The notes under the pieces were generated by a model. The model was not told the DNA's origin. It saw only the letters and a list, made by a program, of their open reading frames with translations, and did not search any database. From positions 62,001 to 126,000 of the forward strand of contig JAJCZX010000034.1 of the NCBI GenBank assembly GCA_029262195.1: a stretch of 64,000 nt of DNA. The letters are read 5' to 3'. The stretch is from Gemmatimonadota bacterium. Lineage in GTDB: Bacteria; Gemmatimonadota; Gemmatimonadetes; Gemmatimonadales; GWC2-71-9. Numbering within the stretch: position 1 is the stretch's first letter; each line of letters opens with the position of its first letter. Below, one piece after another: positions 1-7,700 of the stretch. The position numbers and the translations under genes are program-made.

Positions 1-594
1 GGCGCCGGTCTCGTCTCCCTTAAGCAACATGTCTTCGGCGATGGCTAGTGCAGCCGCGTCATTGAGAGGGTCAGCCTGGTAAAGTATGTCGGCGGCCTTG
101 CGAAGCGCCTTCATGTCTCCACTGGCCCGATATTCCGAAAGATCAGTCTGGCGGGTTTCTCTTAGCACGCGATTGAGCGATTCGCGTGCCGAGTCTAACC
201 AGTGAGACAACTCGACTCCGGCCAGGTCATCAAGCCCCATAAGGGGCTCGCCTAGGTTTTCCAACTTGGGTGCTGGCCCGTCCAACTCCGTCGATATGGT
301 GGCGCTCAGTTTTACGGTTCCGTTCTTCGACTCGAGCGAGTTCTTTCCTAGTTTTCTCCGCAGGTCGAACAGTGCCTGTGAGAAAGAATGACGTCCCTTC
401 TTTTCGGTTGTGTCGGGCCAAAAAAGTTCTACCAGCGTGGAACGGCGCACTGGTCGCCCTTTGGCTTCCAGTGCCAGGTAAGTCAGAATAGCTGCCTGAT
501 GACGAGTCTTTAGCGGAATCTCTTCGCCGTTGGGGGCAGTCAATTTTTGGTTACCAAAAACGGTCAAGTGGAAGTTTTTTGTCATTCTTGCCAT
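1..594 (-). CDS. BTAD/SARP-like transcriptional regulator, 3' end cut by window
   Basis: The reading frame is open from an ATG at 594 down to base 1, giving 198 codons with the C-terminus outside the window. The N-terminus reads as an OmpR/SARP-type winged helix: FHLTVFGNQKL, then LKTRHQAAILTYLALE, then ALFDLRRKLG. This is followed by helical sequence containing HWLDSARESLNRVLRE and LYQADPLNDAAALAIAE, typical of a bacterial transcriptional activation domain (BTAD). Such proteins usually continue into TPR or ATPase domains, so the full protein is probably much longer. A second ATG at 585 is possible. It is divergent from the histidine kinase gene, sharing a 223-bp intergenic region. Confidence 0.75.
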   Translation of the reverse strand, partial: MARMTKNFHLTVFGNQKLTAPNGEEIPLKTRHQAAILTYLALEAKGRPVRRSTLVELFWPDTTEKKGRHSFSQALFDLRRKLGKNSLESKNGTVKLSATISTELDGPAPKLENLGEPLMGLDDLAGVELSHWLDSARESLNRVLRETRQTDLSEYRASGDMKALRKAADILYQADPLNDAAALAIAEDMLLKGDETGA

Positions 595-817
595 CGAAAA
601 AGGTGCGCTAAGATGCGACGAAAGATTCAAATTTTTGTCAAATTGTTGACTCACAATGGTTTACGGATGGCTTTTTGGGTGTTGCGTATAAGCCCTGCCG
701 CACCAAATTAGAATACAACGGGACTGGCCACTAGAGAAATTTGAGGGATGCCCCCAAATTGGTCCTCCCGAACCATTTGGCGCCGGTTGAGCTTCGATTT
801 CCTCAATTACTTGGAAC
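595..817. promoter_or_regulatory. Divergent intergenic region
   Basis: These 223 bases separate the divergently transcribed BTAD regulator and histidine kinase and must hold promoters for both. The half next to the regulator is AT-rich. On the minus strand there is a TTGACA hexamer near 638-643, but I see no convincing -10 at standard spacing. No hairpin or coding sequence was evident. Confidence 0.35.
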
Positions 818-2404
818 GTGTGTATGTATAACGAAACTCGGGACGATAAGGACTCTTGTGCCGACGGACAAACCGACCTGACACCTGATTTCGAACGAGA
901 GGTCCTTTCGGGTGTGCCGGCAGCGATAATTGTAACCGACACCGCTGGCTGCATTGTCTATTGGAATGACGCTGCCCATGAGTTGCATGGCTGGCACCCT
1001 GACGAGGTTCTCGGCAAGGACGTTCGCGAATTGATTTTTTCGGAAGAAGGCAAGGAAGCCACGGCTCGGGGAGTCGATACCGCGCTCGCAACAGGAAGTT
1101 GGTCAGGCGAAGCAGAGTTTCGGCGCAAAGACGGCTCTTTTTTCCCTGCATTCTTTTCTATCAAATTCCTTGGTGATAAGAAGACCGGGCACCTGATCGG
1201 CGTGATTCACGACTTCACCCACCGGAAAAAACTCGAGGCCCAATTACTTCAAAGCCAGAAGATGGATGCGCTGGGAACCCTCGCGGGCGGGATGGCTCAT
1301 GACTTCAACAATCTCCTCTCGGGCATTCTCGGCGCAGCTACCCTGGCCCGCAGCGAGATTGACGAACGAGAAGATTTAGCGGATTTGATCGATACCATCG
1401 ACTCGGCAGGGCGCAGAGGCAAGGAACTTGTCTCACGAGTACTGACTTTTTCCAGGGCCGATGAATCGGTGTCGGAAGTGGTAGACCCGGTTGCGGTGGT
1501 GCGGGACCTCGTCCAGATAATCGGACGGACTCTTCCAAAAGGGATTAGCATCGCAACTGATTTACCACCTTCCGTGCCAAGAATAATTGGAGACCGGTCA
1601 CGTTTGGTGCATGCTCTGCTGAATCTGTGCGTTAATGCCAGAGACTCGATGGGGGAGAAAGGTAATCTCAAAATCAGTGTGTCCGTGGAGGATGGAATCC
1701 CCGGCGATGCTCGCCACGTCGAAATGGAGACTGGGACGCAGTACGTTCGGTTTGAGGTCGCTGATGATGGAAGTGGAATGGACGACTCCGTTCGTTCCCG
1801 GGTGCTTGATCCTTTCTTCACTACCAAGACCAAGGGTGAGGGTACGGGGCTCGGGTTGCCAATCGTCGTTTCGACGGCCCAAGCCCACGAAGGTCGACTC
1901 CGGATCTGGTCGAAGGTAAACGAGGGATCGACCATAGCGATGTTCATTCCCGCTACCGACCGAGCGGTGGAAAGTGTCGAAAGACCGCGTGGTACGTCAG
2001 AGCAATTTCGCGGGAGTGAAACTGTACTGGTCGTCGACGACGAAAGCATAGTTCGGAAAGTGGCGAGGCGTGTCTTGGAGCGTAACGGGTATAAGGTGCT
2101 GGAGGCCGAGCACGGTCTGGCGGCTGTTGATGTAATCCGGTCTCACAGCGATGAGGTCGGGTTGATCCTTCTTGACATGGTGATGCCGGTTATGGACGGA
2201 CGTGAGTTTTTCTGGAAACTGAAGGAGTCCCATCCCGGGATTCCGATTGTGCTCAACTCCGCTTTTAGCGCCGAGGGCAGGGTGGGCAAGCTATTGGAAG
2301 CGGGTGCCAGCGGGTTCCTAAGGAAGCCCTACGAGCTGGTTGACCTGTTGCGAACCGTCAGATTGGTGCTGGACGGGGAAAAAATTCCCAACGTGTCTGG
2401 CTAG
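818..2404 (+). CDS. Hybrid sensor histidine kinase (PAS-HisKA-HATPase-REC)
   Basis: A 528-residue soluble hybrid kinase. Residues about 25-135 form a PAS domain (GWHPDEVLGKDV, RRKDGSFFPAFFS). HisKA carries the phospho-acceptor His161 in GGMAHDFNNLLSGI. The HATPase has an N-box around 268-275 (LNLCVNARDS), DDGSGM at 316-321 and GTGLGLPIV at 342-350. The C-terminal receiver (402-520) has the acidic pair in VVDDE, acceptor Asp453 in LLDMVMPVMDG and Lys503. No membrane segment is visible, so it probably senses a cytoplasmic cue through PAS. An alternative start lies two codons downstream. Its 3' end overlaps the convergent MoxR gene by 4 bp. The signal and downstream output are unknown. Confidence 0.9.
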   Translation: MCMYNETRDDKDSCADGQTDLTPDFEREVLSGVPAAIIVTDTAGCIVYWNDAAHELHGWHPDEVLGKDVRELIFSEEGKEATARGVDTALATGSWSGEAEFRRKDGSFFPAFFSIKFLGDKKTGHLIGVIHDFTHRKKLEAQLLQSQKMDALGTLAGGMAHDFNNLLSGILGAATLARSEIDEREDLADLIDTIDSAGRRGKELVSRVLTFSRADESVSEVVDPVAVVRDLVQIIGRTLPKGISIATDLPPSVPRIIGDRSRLVHALLNLCVNARDSMGEKGNLKISVSVEDGIPGDARHVEMETGTQYVRFEVADDGSGMDDSVRSRVLDPFFTTKTKGEGTGLGLPIVVSTAQAHEGRLRIWSKVNEGSTIAMFIPATDRAVESVERPRGTSEQFRGSETVLVVDDESIVRKVARRVLERNGYKVLEAEHGLAAVDVIRSHSDEVGLILLDMVMPVMDGREFFWKLKESHPGIPIVLNSAFSAEGRVGKLLEAGASGFLRKPYELVDLLRTVRLVLDGEKIPNVSG

Positions 2405-3426
2405 GCTCCTGACCGGATCCAGGCCGTTTGCTCGACCAGCTCTTTACAAACGTCCTCACTCGTCCTCGCTGCTGCTTCCGCGGCGAAGTTGATTCCAATA
2501 CGGTGCCTCAAAACTGGCAGTGCCACCGATTTTACGTCGTCCAGGTCAGCCATCGGCCGCCCATCCAGCGCAGCCTTGGCTTTAGCTCCAAGTACCAAAT
2601 ACTGGGAAGCCCGTGGTCCGGCCCCCCAATCAACGTATTCCCGGATAAAAGCCGGCGCATCGTCGTCTGATGGTCTGGTCATCCGAGCCAGGAGGACTGC
2701 GGCTTTGACGACCTCACGGGGTGCCGGAATTCGCCTCACAAGATGTTGCATTTCCAGCAGATCTTTCGCTGAGAGCACGGATTCAACCGGTTGGACATCG
2801 TCACCGGTAGTCTCCTCGGCAATCCGTTCTTCTTCTTCTCGCCTGGGATACTCGACCTTCAACTCAAGCATAAAGCGGTCGAGTTGGGCCTCCGGCAGGG
2901 GGTATGTGCCTTCTTGCTCAATGGGATTCTGGGTTGCTAGAACGAAAAACGGTTCGGGGAGGTGGAATGTTTGGCCCGAGGCCGTCACCTCATGCTCCTG
3001 CATTGCCTGGAGCAATGCGGCCTGAGTTTTGGGAGGAGTCCGATTAATTTCGTCCGCGAGCACCACATTGGCGAAAACTGGACCGTGTACGAATCGAAAT
3101 TGACGCTTCCCCGTGGTCGGATCTTCTTCAATGATCTCGGTGCCGGTTATGTCGCTCGGCATAAGGTCGGGAGTGAACTGAATTCGCGAAAAATCAAGTG
3201 AAAGTGCCTCTGCAAGGGTCGAAACCATCAATGTTTTCGCCAGTCCCGGTACACCAACCAGAAGAGCGTGTCCACCAGAAACCGTCGCCGTCAGAATTCC
3301 CTCCAGAACGTCCTGCTGCCCGATAATTCTGTGCCCAACCTGTTCAAGAACCCGGTCTTTGCCTCGCGCCAACTTGGCGAGGAGTTCAACATCTTTATCG
3401 GTTGCTTCCACTTGGGTCACAGTCAC
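2401..3426 (-). CDS. MoxR-family AAA+ ATPase
   Basis: A 341-residue MoxR ATPase of typical family length. Walker A is GVPGLAKT (58-65), Walker B VVLADE (121-126), followed by INRTPPKTQAALLQAMQE and the sensor region FFVLATQNPIEQEGTYPLPEAQ, both characteristic of MoxR. A lid domain occupies about 215-335. MoxR proteins act as chaperones for assembly or activation of partner complexes and usually sit beside DUF58 or von Willebrand A proteins. Here the gene stands alone between the histidine kinase and the ATP synthase operon, so its client is not evident. It is divergent from the atp genes. Confidence 0.93.
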   Translation of the reverse strand: MTVTQVEATDKDVELLAKLARGKDRVLEQVGHRIIGQQDVLEGILTATVSGGHALLVGVPGLAKTLMVSTLAEALSLDFSRIQFTPDLMPSDITGTEIIEEDPTTGKRQFRFVHGPVFANVVLADEINRTPPKTQAALLQAMQEHEVTASGQTFHLPEPFFVLATQNPIEQEGTYPLPEAQLDRFMLELKVEYPRREEEERIAEETTGDDVQPVESVLSAKDLLEMQHLVRRIPAPREVVKAAVLLARMTRPSDDDAPAFIREYVDWGAGPRASQYLVLGAKAKAALDGRPMADLDDVKSVALPVLRHRIGINFAAEAAARTSEDVCKELVEQTAWIRSGA

Positions 3427-3538
3427 TCTCGATTAATCCCCATTAAAAGGTAGGCGTGTTGTACGCCACCAATCGCCGGAAAGTTGCATACAATGTTAGC
3501 TTTCGGCCAGAAAGATAGCTGTTTTTCTTGGGAAAACG

Positions 3539-3568
3539 TTGCTTGCGAAATTTTTCACAAGCTATAAA
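3539..3568 (+). promoter_or_regulatory. Candidate atp operon promoter with overlapping palindrome
   Basis: TTGCTT at 3539-3544 and TATAAA at 3563-3568 are 18 bp apart and could be the -35 and -10 of the ATP synthase operon. The spacer is an imperfect inverted repeat, GCTTGCGAAA at 3541-3550 opposite TTTCACAAGC at 3553-3562. That layout suits a repressor site or a hairpin. The inferred transcription start is only about 10 bases from the ATG at 3583, with GAGG between them. Prediction by eye only. Confidence 0.35.
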
Positions 3569-3582
3569 TTGCGTCGAGGTTT

Positions 3583-3831
3583 ATGGGACCCGAAAAGACT
3601 CCTGTTCACGAGGCTAGCGCAGCAAACTCGCACCTGGCTCTCGGTTTTACGTTCGCGGCGGGGGTCATATTTTTTTTGGGAATCGGCCTGCTGATTGACC
3701 GGCGGTTTGGGTTGACACCGTTGTTTACCATTGCCGGAGCGATTGGTGGGGCGGTGCTTAGCTTCCTCAATATCTACTGGAAGTTAGAAGCTGAAACCGA
3801 GAGGCGGCGTAAAAAGAAGGCTGGACGTTGA
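3583..3831 (+). CDS. AtpZ/AtpI family ATP synthase accessory protein
   Basis: An 82-residue protein with two predicted transmembrane helices (about 17-38 and 46-66), joined by a short loop containing the DRRFG signature typical of the AtpZ family, and ending in a basic tail. AtpZ/AtpI proteins precede F0 genes in many operons and are implicated in c-ring assembly and in Mg2+ or Ca2+ transport. Position as first gene before another small membrane protein and subunit a supports the assignment. GAGG lies just upstream of the ATG. Its TGA overlaps the next start as TTGA. Confidence 0.8.
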   Translation: MGPEKTPVHEASAANSHLALGFTFAAGVIFFLGIGLLIDRRFGLTPLFTIAGAIGGAVLSFLNIYWKLEAETERRRKKKAGR

Positions 3832-4169
3832 AGACCGCGGCCATTGGGATTTTCCTGACCGTTATGGTTGTCGGCATATCGGTCGCGGTCTGGGGTCGAG
3901 AGGGCCTGGTTGGAGCTTTGAGCTTCGGCTGTCTTGCCCTAGGCATTCAGATCGTTGCCGTGTCGATTTTGAAAAAGGCGTGGGCTGGAAAGTTTCCGAG
4001 CGTGCTTGAGAAGTTTGTCATCGGAATGGCTCTCCGTCTGGCCGGGGTTGTTACCCTGGCGGTAGTAGTTTCGCTACGGCCCGAGGTTTTCTTGCCGCTG
4101 CCGAGTGCACTGGGATTTTTGGGGGTTCTGATCCCCCTGCTGTATATGGAGTTAAAGCTGGTCAAATGA
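3828..4169 (+). CDS. AtpI-like small membrane protein of the ATP synthase operon
   Basis: A 113-residue protein of three to four hydrophobic segments (about 4-22, 27-48, 65-83, 90-108), starting with a TTG that overlaps the upstream stop (TTGA). Sequence alone does not give a firm family. Position directly before atpB and the four-helix layout match AtpI or the equivalent hydrophobic protein, thought to help c-ring assembly. Its stop overlaps the atpB start as ATGA, so translation is probably coupled. Confidence 0.6.
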   Translation: MKTAAIGIFLTVMVVGISVAVWGREGLVGALSFGCLALGIQIVAVSILKKAWAGKFPSVLEKFVIGMALRLAGVVTLAVVVSLRPEVFLPLPSALGFLGVLIPLLYMELKLVK

Positions 4170-5062
4170 TACAAGAACACGCACAGGAACAGGCTCAGGA
4201 ATCGGTCAACGTTGGTGAGATTGTGTTGCACCACACGGCGGATGCCAGCGAGATCGAATTTGATTTAATTTTCACGCACCTTGGACCCTACCACCTGCCC
4301 CACTGGAACGACATACATGTTGGCGGGCTAACGCTAAATCTGTCTCCTACGAAACACGTCGTGTTTATGTTGATCGCGGCGTTTCTCGTTTTTGTTTCGA
4401 TGTGGGTGACCGGTCGTATGCTCAAGGCGCAGCGCGCCGATCAGGGAGCCCCTAGGGGGTTCGCCAATGCGATGGAAGCGTTTGTGCTTTTTGTGCGGGA
4501 CGATATCGCTATCGCCGGGGTTGGCAAGGAAATGGGCGCGAAGTACGCCCCGTTTATCATGTCGATTTTCTTTTTCATCCTCTATTCAAACTTGCTTGGA
4601 CTCGTGCCGTACGGTGCAAGCCCGACCGGTAATTTGGCGATCACCGCGGCGCTGGCGATCCTTTCTTTCCTCGCCATCGAAATCGGCGGGATGATGAAAT
4701 TGGGGATGGGTGGTTACATGCGGACAATCTTCCCCAAGGTACCCGGAATGACCGGAGCACCGGCTATGGCAATGAGTATGGCCATGGCACCAATCGAAGT
4801 GCTTGGGAAACTTGTCAAACCCTTTGCACTGGCTGTTCGACTTTTCGGCAACATGACCGCCGGACACTTTGTAATCCTGTCTCTCTTCGGCATCATCTTT
4901 CTCTTCGGCCAACTCGAAATTTGGAGATGGGCGATCGGGTTTGCGACAGCCGGTTTGGTCACGTTGATCATGATGCTCGAATTGTTCATAGCCTTTTTGC
5001 AGGCGTACGTGTTTGCTCTGCTCACAGCCACGTTCATTGGGTTGATGCAGCACGAGCACTAA
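4166..5062 (+). CDS. atpB: ATP synthase F0 subunit a
   Basis: A 298-residue integral membrane subunit forming the proton half-channels against the c-ring. The essential arginine of helix 4 is Arg225 in KPFALAVRLFGNMTAGH, the family signature. Several transmembrane helices are visible from residue 65 onward, and SNLLGLVPYG (141-150) is also characteristic. The N-terminus is about 55 residues longer before the first helix than in compact homologues and is rich in Gln, Glu and His. The gene overlaps the upstream gene by 4 bp and is separated from atpE by 218 bp, an unusually large gap inside this operon. Confidence 0.96.
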   Translation: MIQEHAQEQAQESVNVGEIVLHHTADASEIEFDLIFTHLGPYHLPHWNDIHVGGLTLNLSPTKHVVFMLIAAFLVFVSMWVTGRMLKAQRADQGAPRGFANAMEAFVLFVRDDIAIAGVGKEMGAKYAPFIMSIFFFILYSNLLGLVPYGASPTGNLAITAALAILSFLAIEIGGMMKLGMGGYMRTIFPKVPGMTGAPAMAMSMAMAPIEVLGKLVKPFALAVRLFGNMTAGHFVILSLFGIIFLFGQLEIWRWAIGFATAGLVTLIMMLELFIAFLQAYVFALLTATFIGLMQHEH

Positions 5063-5280
5063 GCAAGAAGTTCGAAGTAGTAAGTTATAGGGTGTTTTGT
5101 ATGGTTCGGACTGGGCGTCCCACTCCGAATTCTATCGTACCCGGTCGAACGATCGGGGAGGCTTGCTGGCTTTCGGGCCGTTGGTGAGCGTGGGAAACCA
5201 GGCTGTTTCGGGAGCGATGGTTGGGTTTTTCAGGACGCAAAGAGATAAATGAGCTCTCTACAAAAATTGAGGGAAGTTAA
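5063..5280 (+). other. 218-bp intergenic leader between atpB and atpE
   Basis: No coding sequence or clear hairpin was recognised here. The end nearest atpE is purine-rich, and GAGGGAAG precedes the ATG at 5281 as a good ribosome binding site. A long leader before subunit c could allow its extra expression, since the ring needs many copies, but no promoter could be assigned. Confidence 0.3.
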
Positions 5281-5553
5281 ATGTTACTGAATACGTTGTT
5301 TTTGTTGCAGGACGTGGCCGTCGAAGTCGCCAAGAACACCAACGCATTGCTTGGCGCTGGTATCGGTATTGGTCTGGCAATTGTTGGCGCCGGTCTGGGT
5401 CTGGGTCGTATCGGTGGCTCGGCAGCCGAGGCCATTGCTCGTCAGCCGGAAGCTGAGGAAGGTATTCGTGGTGCGGCTCTCCTGATCGCAGTTCTCCTCG
5501 AGGGAGCCACGATTATCGCACTCGTTTTCGCCCTGCTGTTCAAGCTGGTATAA
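5281..5553 (+). CDS. atpE: ATP synthase F0 subunit c
   Basis: A 90-residue hairpin proteolipid. Helix 1 is glycine-rich (24-45), the polar loop carries ARQPEA (53-58), and helix 2 holds the ion-binding carboxylate Glu74 in LLEGATIIALV. The Gln on helix 1 and the Ser-Thr after the Glu that mark Na+-binding rings are absent (Leu and Gly-Ala instead), so proton coupling is expected. The first 18 residues resemble a short hydrophobic leader. A strong ribosome binding site precedes the ATG. The gene is followed directly by atpF. Confidence 0.96.
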   Translation: MLLNTLFLLQDVAVEVAKNTNALLGAGIGIGLAIVGAGLGLGRIGGSAAEAIARQPEAEEGIRGAALLIAVLLEGATIIALVFALLFKLV

Positions 5554-5556
5554 ACG

Positions 5557-6099
5557 ATGTTGTTTTCGCTGGTAATGCTAGCCACCTCGTCTGAAGAAGG
5601 TGGCCTGGGACCGTTCGCGGTGAACCCGGGGCTCATGATTTGGACGTGGCTGGTTTTTATCACGCTGTTCCTGCTGCTAAGGCGGTTTGCCTGGCCAGCA
5701 ATCTTGAGTGCGACTGAGGCACGCGAGAAAAAGATTGCTGACCAACTGGCTGAGGCCGAACGCCTGAACGCCGAGGCCGCCACAAGCCTTGAAGAGCACA
5801 AGAAGTTGCTCGCCGGTTCGAAAGAGGAAGCACAAACTCTTATCGCCGATGCCAAGCAGTTGGCGGACAAGGAGAGGGATCAGATCCTTTCCCGGGCCAG
5901 AGAAGAGCAGGAACAAATGTTGGATCGCGCAAAACGCGAGATAGATGCCGAGCGCGATCGTGCTCTTACAGAACTCCGCAAGGTGGCCGTTGAGTTGTCA
6001 CTCGCGGCGGCATCGAAATTGGTTGAGCAAAATTTGGACGACGATTCCAATAGGAAATTTGTCGCCGATTATCTCGATTCGCTGGGAGAGCGGAATTGA
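5557..6099 (+). CDS. atpF: ATP synthase F0 subunit b
   Basis: A 180-residue stator subunit with one N-terminal transmembrane helix (about 26-43, MIWTWLVFITLFLLL) and a long charged coiled coil (50-150) rich in Glu, Ala, Lys and Arg. Subunit b tethers F1 to subunit a through delta. The region before the helix is longer than in E. coli and starts hydrophobic, so a processed leader is possible. The gene lies 3 bp after atpE, and its stop overlaps the TTG start of atpH. Confidence 0.93.
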   Translation: MLFSLVMLATSSEEGGLGPFAVNPGLMIWTWLVFITLFLLLRRFAWPAILSATEAREKKIADQLAEAERLNAEAATSLEEHKKLLAGSKEEAQTLIADAKQLADKERDQILSRAREEQEQMLDRAKREIDAERDRALTELRKVAVELSLAAASKLVEQNLDDDSNRKFVADYLDSLGERN

Positions 6100-6635
6100 G
6101 AGAGTCGACCATTGCTCGCAACTACGCGGAAGCGCTCTTTGAAGTTGGAGAGAAGCTTGGGAAGACCGAGGTGTTTGCGGATCTGATACATGGTCTGGCG
6201 GGCGCCATGCAAGAGGAGGTTTCCGTGCGGATAGCACTTGAAACCCCCAGGGTTCCCAAGAACGTGAAGATGGACGTCCTGAAGAAAACCTTTGCAGGTT
6301 CCGCGCCGGACGAATTTGTTCGGTTCCTTGCAGCGGTGGTCAAGCGTGGACGTCAGAACATCTTTCCCGCTATTTCGACTGAGTACGCTTTGTTGGTCGA
6401 CGACAAATTCAATCGGGTGCATGCCGGGGTTACTCTGGCTCGCAAACCCGATGAAAGTCTCCAGCAGGAAATTACGGAAAAATTGTCCAGGATACTGGGT
6501 AAAGAAGTTATTCCGCATTTTCGAGTCAAGAAATCAATCATCGGGGGTGTCCAGGTGAGAGTTGGTGATCTTACTATGGACGGTTCGATCCGACGAAAAC
6601 TCAAGACTCTGCGCGCCAGGATGTTGAGCGCTTAA
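6096..6635 (+). CDS. atpH: ATP synthase F1 subunit delta
   Basis: A 179-residue OSCP/delta subunit linking the F1 crown to the b stator. RNYAEALFEVGEKLGK at the N-terminus and FRVKKSIIGGVQVRVGD near the C-terminus are family hallmarks. It starts with TTG overlapping the atpF stop (TTGA). In most bacteria atpA, atpG, atpD and atpC follow, but here a terminator and an unrelated dehydrogenase follow. The F1 catalytic genes must therefore lie elsewhere in the genome. Confidence 0.95.
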   Translation: MRESTIARNYAEALFEVGEKLGKTEVFADLIHGLAGAMQEEVSVRIALETPRVPKNVKMDVLKKTFAGSAPDEFVRFLAAVVKRGRQNIFPAISTEYALLVDDKFNRVHAGVTLARKPDESLQQEITEKLSRILGKEVIPHFRVKKSIIGGVQVRVGDLTMDGSIRRKLKTLRARMLSA

Positions 6636-6642
6636 GAACAGC

Positions 6643-6682
6643 CAAAGGGGCGTCGGACTTTCGAGTGCGGCGCCCTTTTTTT
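6643..6682 (+). terminator. Rho-independent terminator after atpH
   Basis: CAAAGGGGCG pairs with CGCCCTTTT, with one bulged G, across a loop of about 18 bases, followed by a run of T to 6681. It lies 8 bp past the atpH stop and marks the real end of the half-operon. Confidence 0.8.
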
Positions 6683-6773
6683 AGTGTGATGTGGGGAAGT
6701 CGGTATGGGGGGGATTTGCTTCCCGTGCCACCCCTGCTCCTGTGTCACCGTGCCACTTCTAAGAGGCAAGACA

Positions 6774-7655
6774 ATGACGAAAACAGGATTCATCGGATTG
6801 GGAGCGATCGGATACCCGGTCGCCAGACATGTTGCTCGGAGTGGCCCGACCTGGGTATGGAATAGAACGATATCCAAAGCCAGGTCTCTCGCTGAAGAAA
6901 CAGGCGCCAATGTCGCGAATAGCCCCGCCGATCTCGTGGCCGCTGTGGATGTCGTTTTTACCTGTCTCCCCACGACCACCGAAGTCTTTGGGATGGTCAA
7001 AAGCGTGGAGTCATGGCGCGAAGGTCAGCTCCTTGTCGACACCACGTCCGGCGATCCTGGAGTTTCTAAGGACATTGCAGCGTGGCTGGACGACAAAGGG
7101 GTCGGGTACGTTGACGCTCCTCTCAGTGGTGGTACTTCTGGAGCGGAGGCCGGCAAGCTCACGGTGATGATGGGAGGAGAGGAATCATGGAAGGGGAAAG
7201 CCAGGGAGGCCTGTGAGTGTTTTGCGGCCCAGATAACCGATGTTGGTCCGGTGGGAGCCGGCAATGCAGTAAAAGCTGTCAATCAGACACTTTTGGCCAT
7301 CAACATCCAGGCTGCCGGTGAAGGATTAGCCGCTCTCACCAAGCTGGGGGTTAAGCCCTCCGTCGCGTTAGAGGTGATTAACGCCTCAAGCGGCCGCTCG
7401 AACGTAACTCAAAACTTAATTCCCGAGCGGACCATCACCGGTGATTGGTTGAGGACATTCAGATTGTCGCTGTTGAACAAAGATGTTGGGATCGCCGTGA
7501 AGTTACTTGGAGATACCGAAGTACCGGGGCCGGCTACAGCACTGGCCAAGGTTGCGATGGAAGCAGCAATGACCTTCCTGGACGACGATGAAGCAGATCA
7601 CGTGGAAGCGATCAAGAGGACCGAAGCGGCAGCCGGTGTGGAAATACGAGGTTAA
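6774..7655 (+). CDS. NAD(P)-dependent beta-hydroxyacid dehydrogenase (3-hydroxyisobutyrate dehydrogenase family)
   Basis: I chose the ATG at 6774 (293 residues) because AAGAGG precedes it and the product begins MTKTGFIGLGAIGYPVARH, the family's Rossmann start with GLGAIG at 8-13. The longer frame from 6705 adds an unlikely Cys-rich segment. Further signatures are the substrate motif DAPLSGGTSGAEAGKLT (114-130) and the catalytic lysine Lys167 in GAGNAVKAVNQ. The fold has an N-terminal NAD(P) domain and an all-helical C-terminal domain. Members oxidise 3-hydroxyisobutyrate, tartronate semialdehyde or succinic semialdehyde, and the substrate cannot be told here. It is flanked by terminators on both sides, so it is probably monocistronic. 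Confidence 0.88.
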   Translation: MTKTGFIGLGAIGYPVARHVARSGPTWVWNRTISKARSLAEETGANVANSPADLVAAVDVVFTCLPTTTEVFGMVKSVESWREGQLLVDTTSGDPGVSKDIAAWLDDKGVGYVDAPLSGGTSGAEAGKLTVMMGGEESWKGKAREACECFAAQITDVGPVGAGNAVKAVNQTLLAINIQAAGEGLAALTKLGVKPSVALEVINASSGRSNVTQNLIPERTITGDWLRTFRLSLLNKDVGIAVKLLGDTEVPGPATALAKVAMEAAMTFLDDDEADHVEAIKRTEAAAGVEIRG

Positions 7656-7687
7656 AAAAGGAGGGTCGGGAAATATCCCGACCCTCC
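7654..7687. terminator. Bidirectional terminator hairpin
   Basis: A perfect 11-bp stem (7660-7670 with 7677-7687) encloses the loop AAATAT. A six-A run precedes it, which on the minus strand becomes a T-run following the hairpin, so it terminates the minus-strand lemA operon well. It lies between the convergent dehydrogenase and lemA genes. Confidence 0.88.
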
Positions 7688-7700
7688 AAACAATTTTAAA

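Noticed and set aside
1297-2049. A 250-residue open frame antisense to the histidine kinase
   Set aside because: The plus strand has all kinase motifs here; the antisense product is Ser/Arg-rich and without recognisable domains.
6705-6773. Upstream start of the beta-hydroxyacid dehydrogenase
   Set aside because: It adds a Cys/Pro-rich stretch before the Rossmann start, while ATG 6774 has AAGAGG and the family N-terminus.
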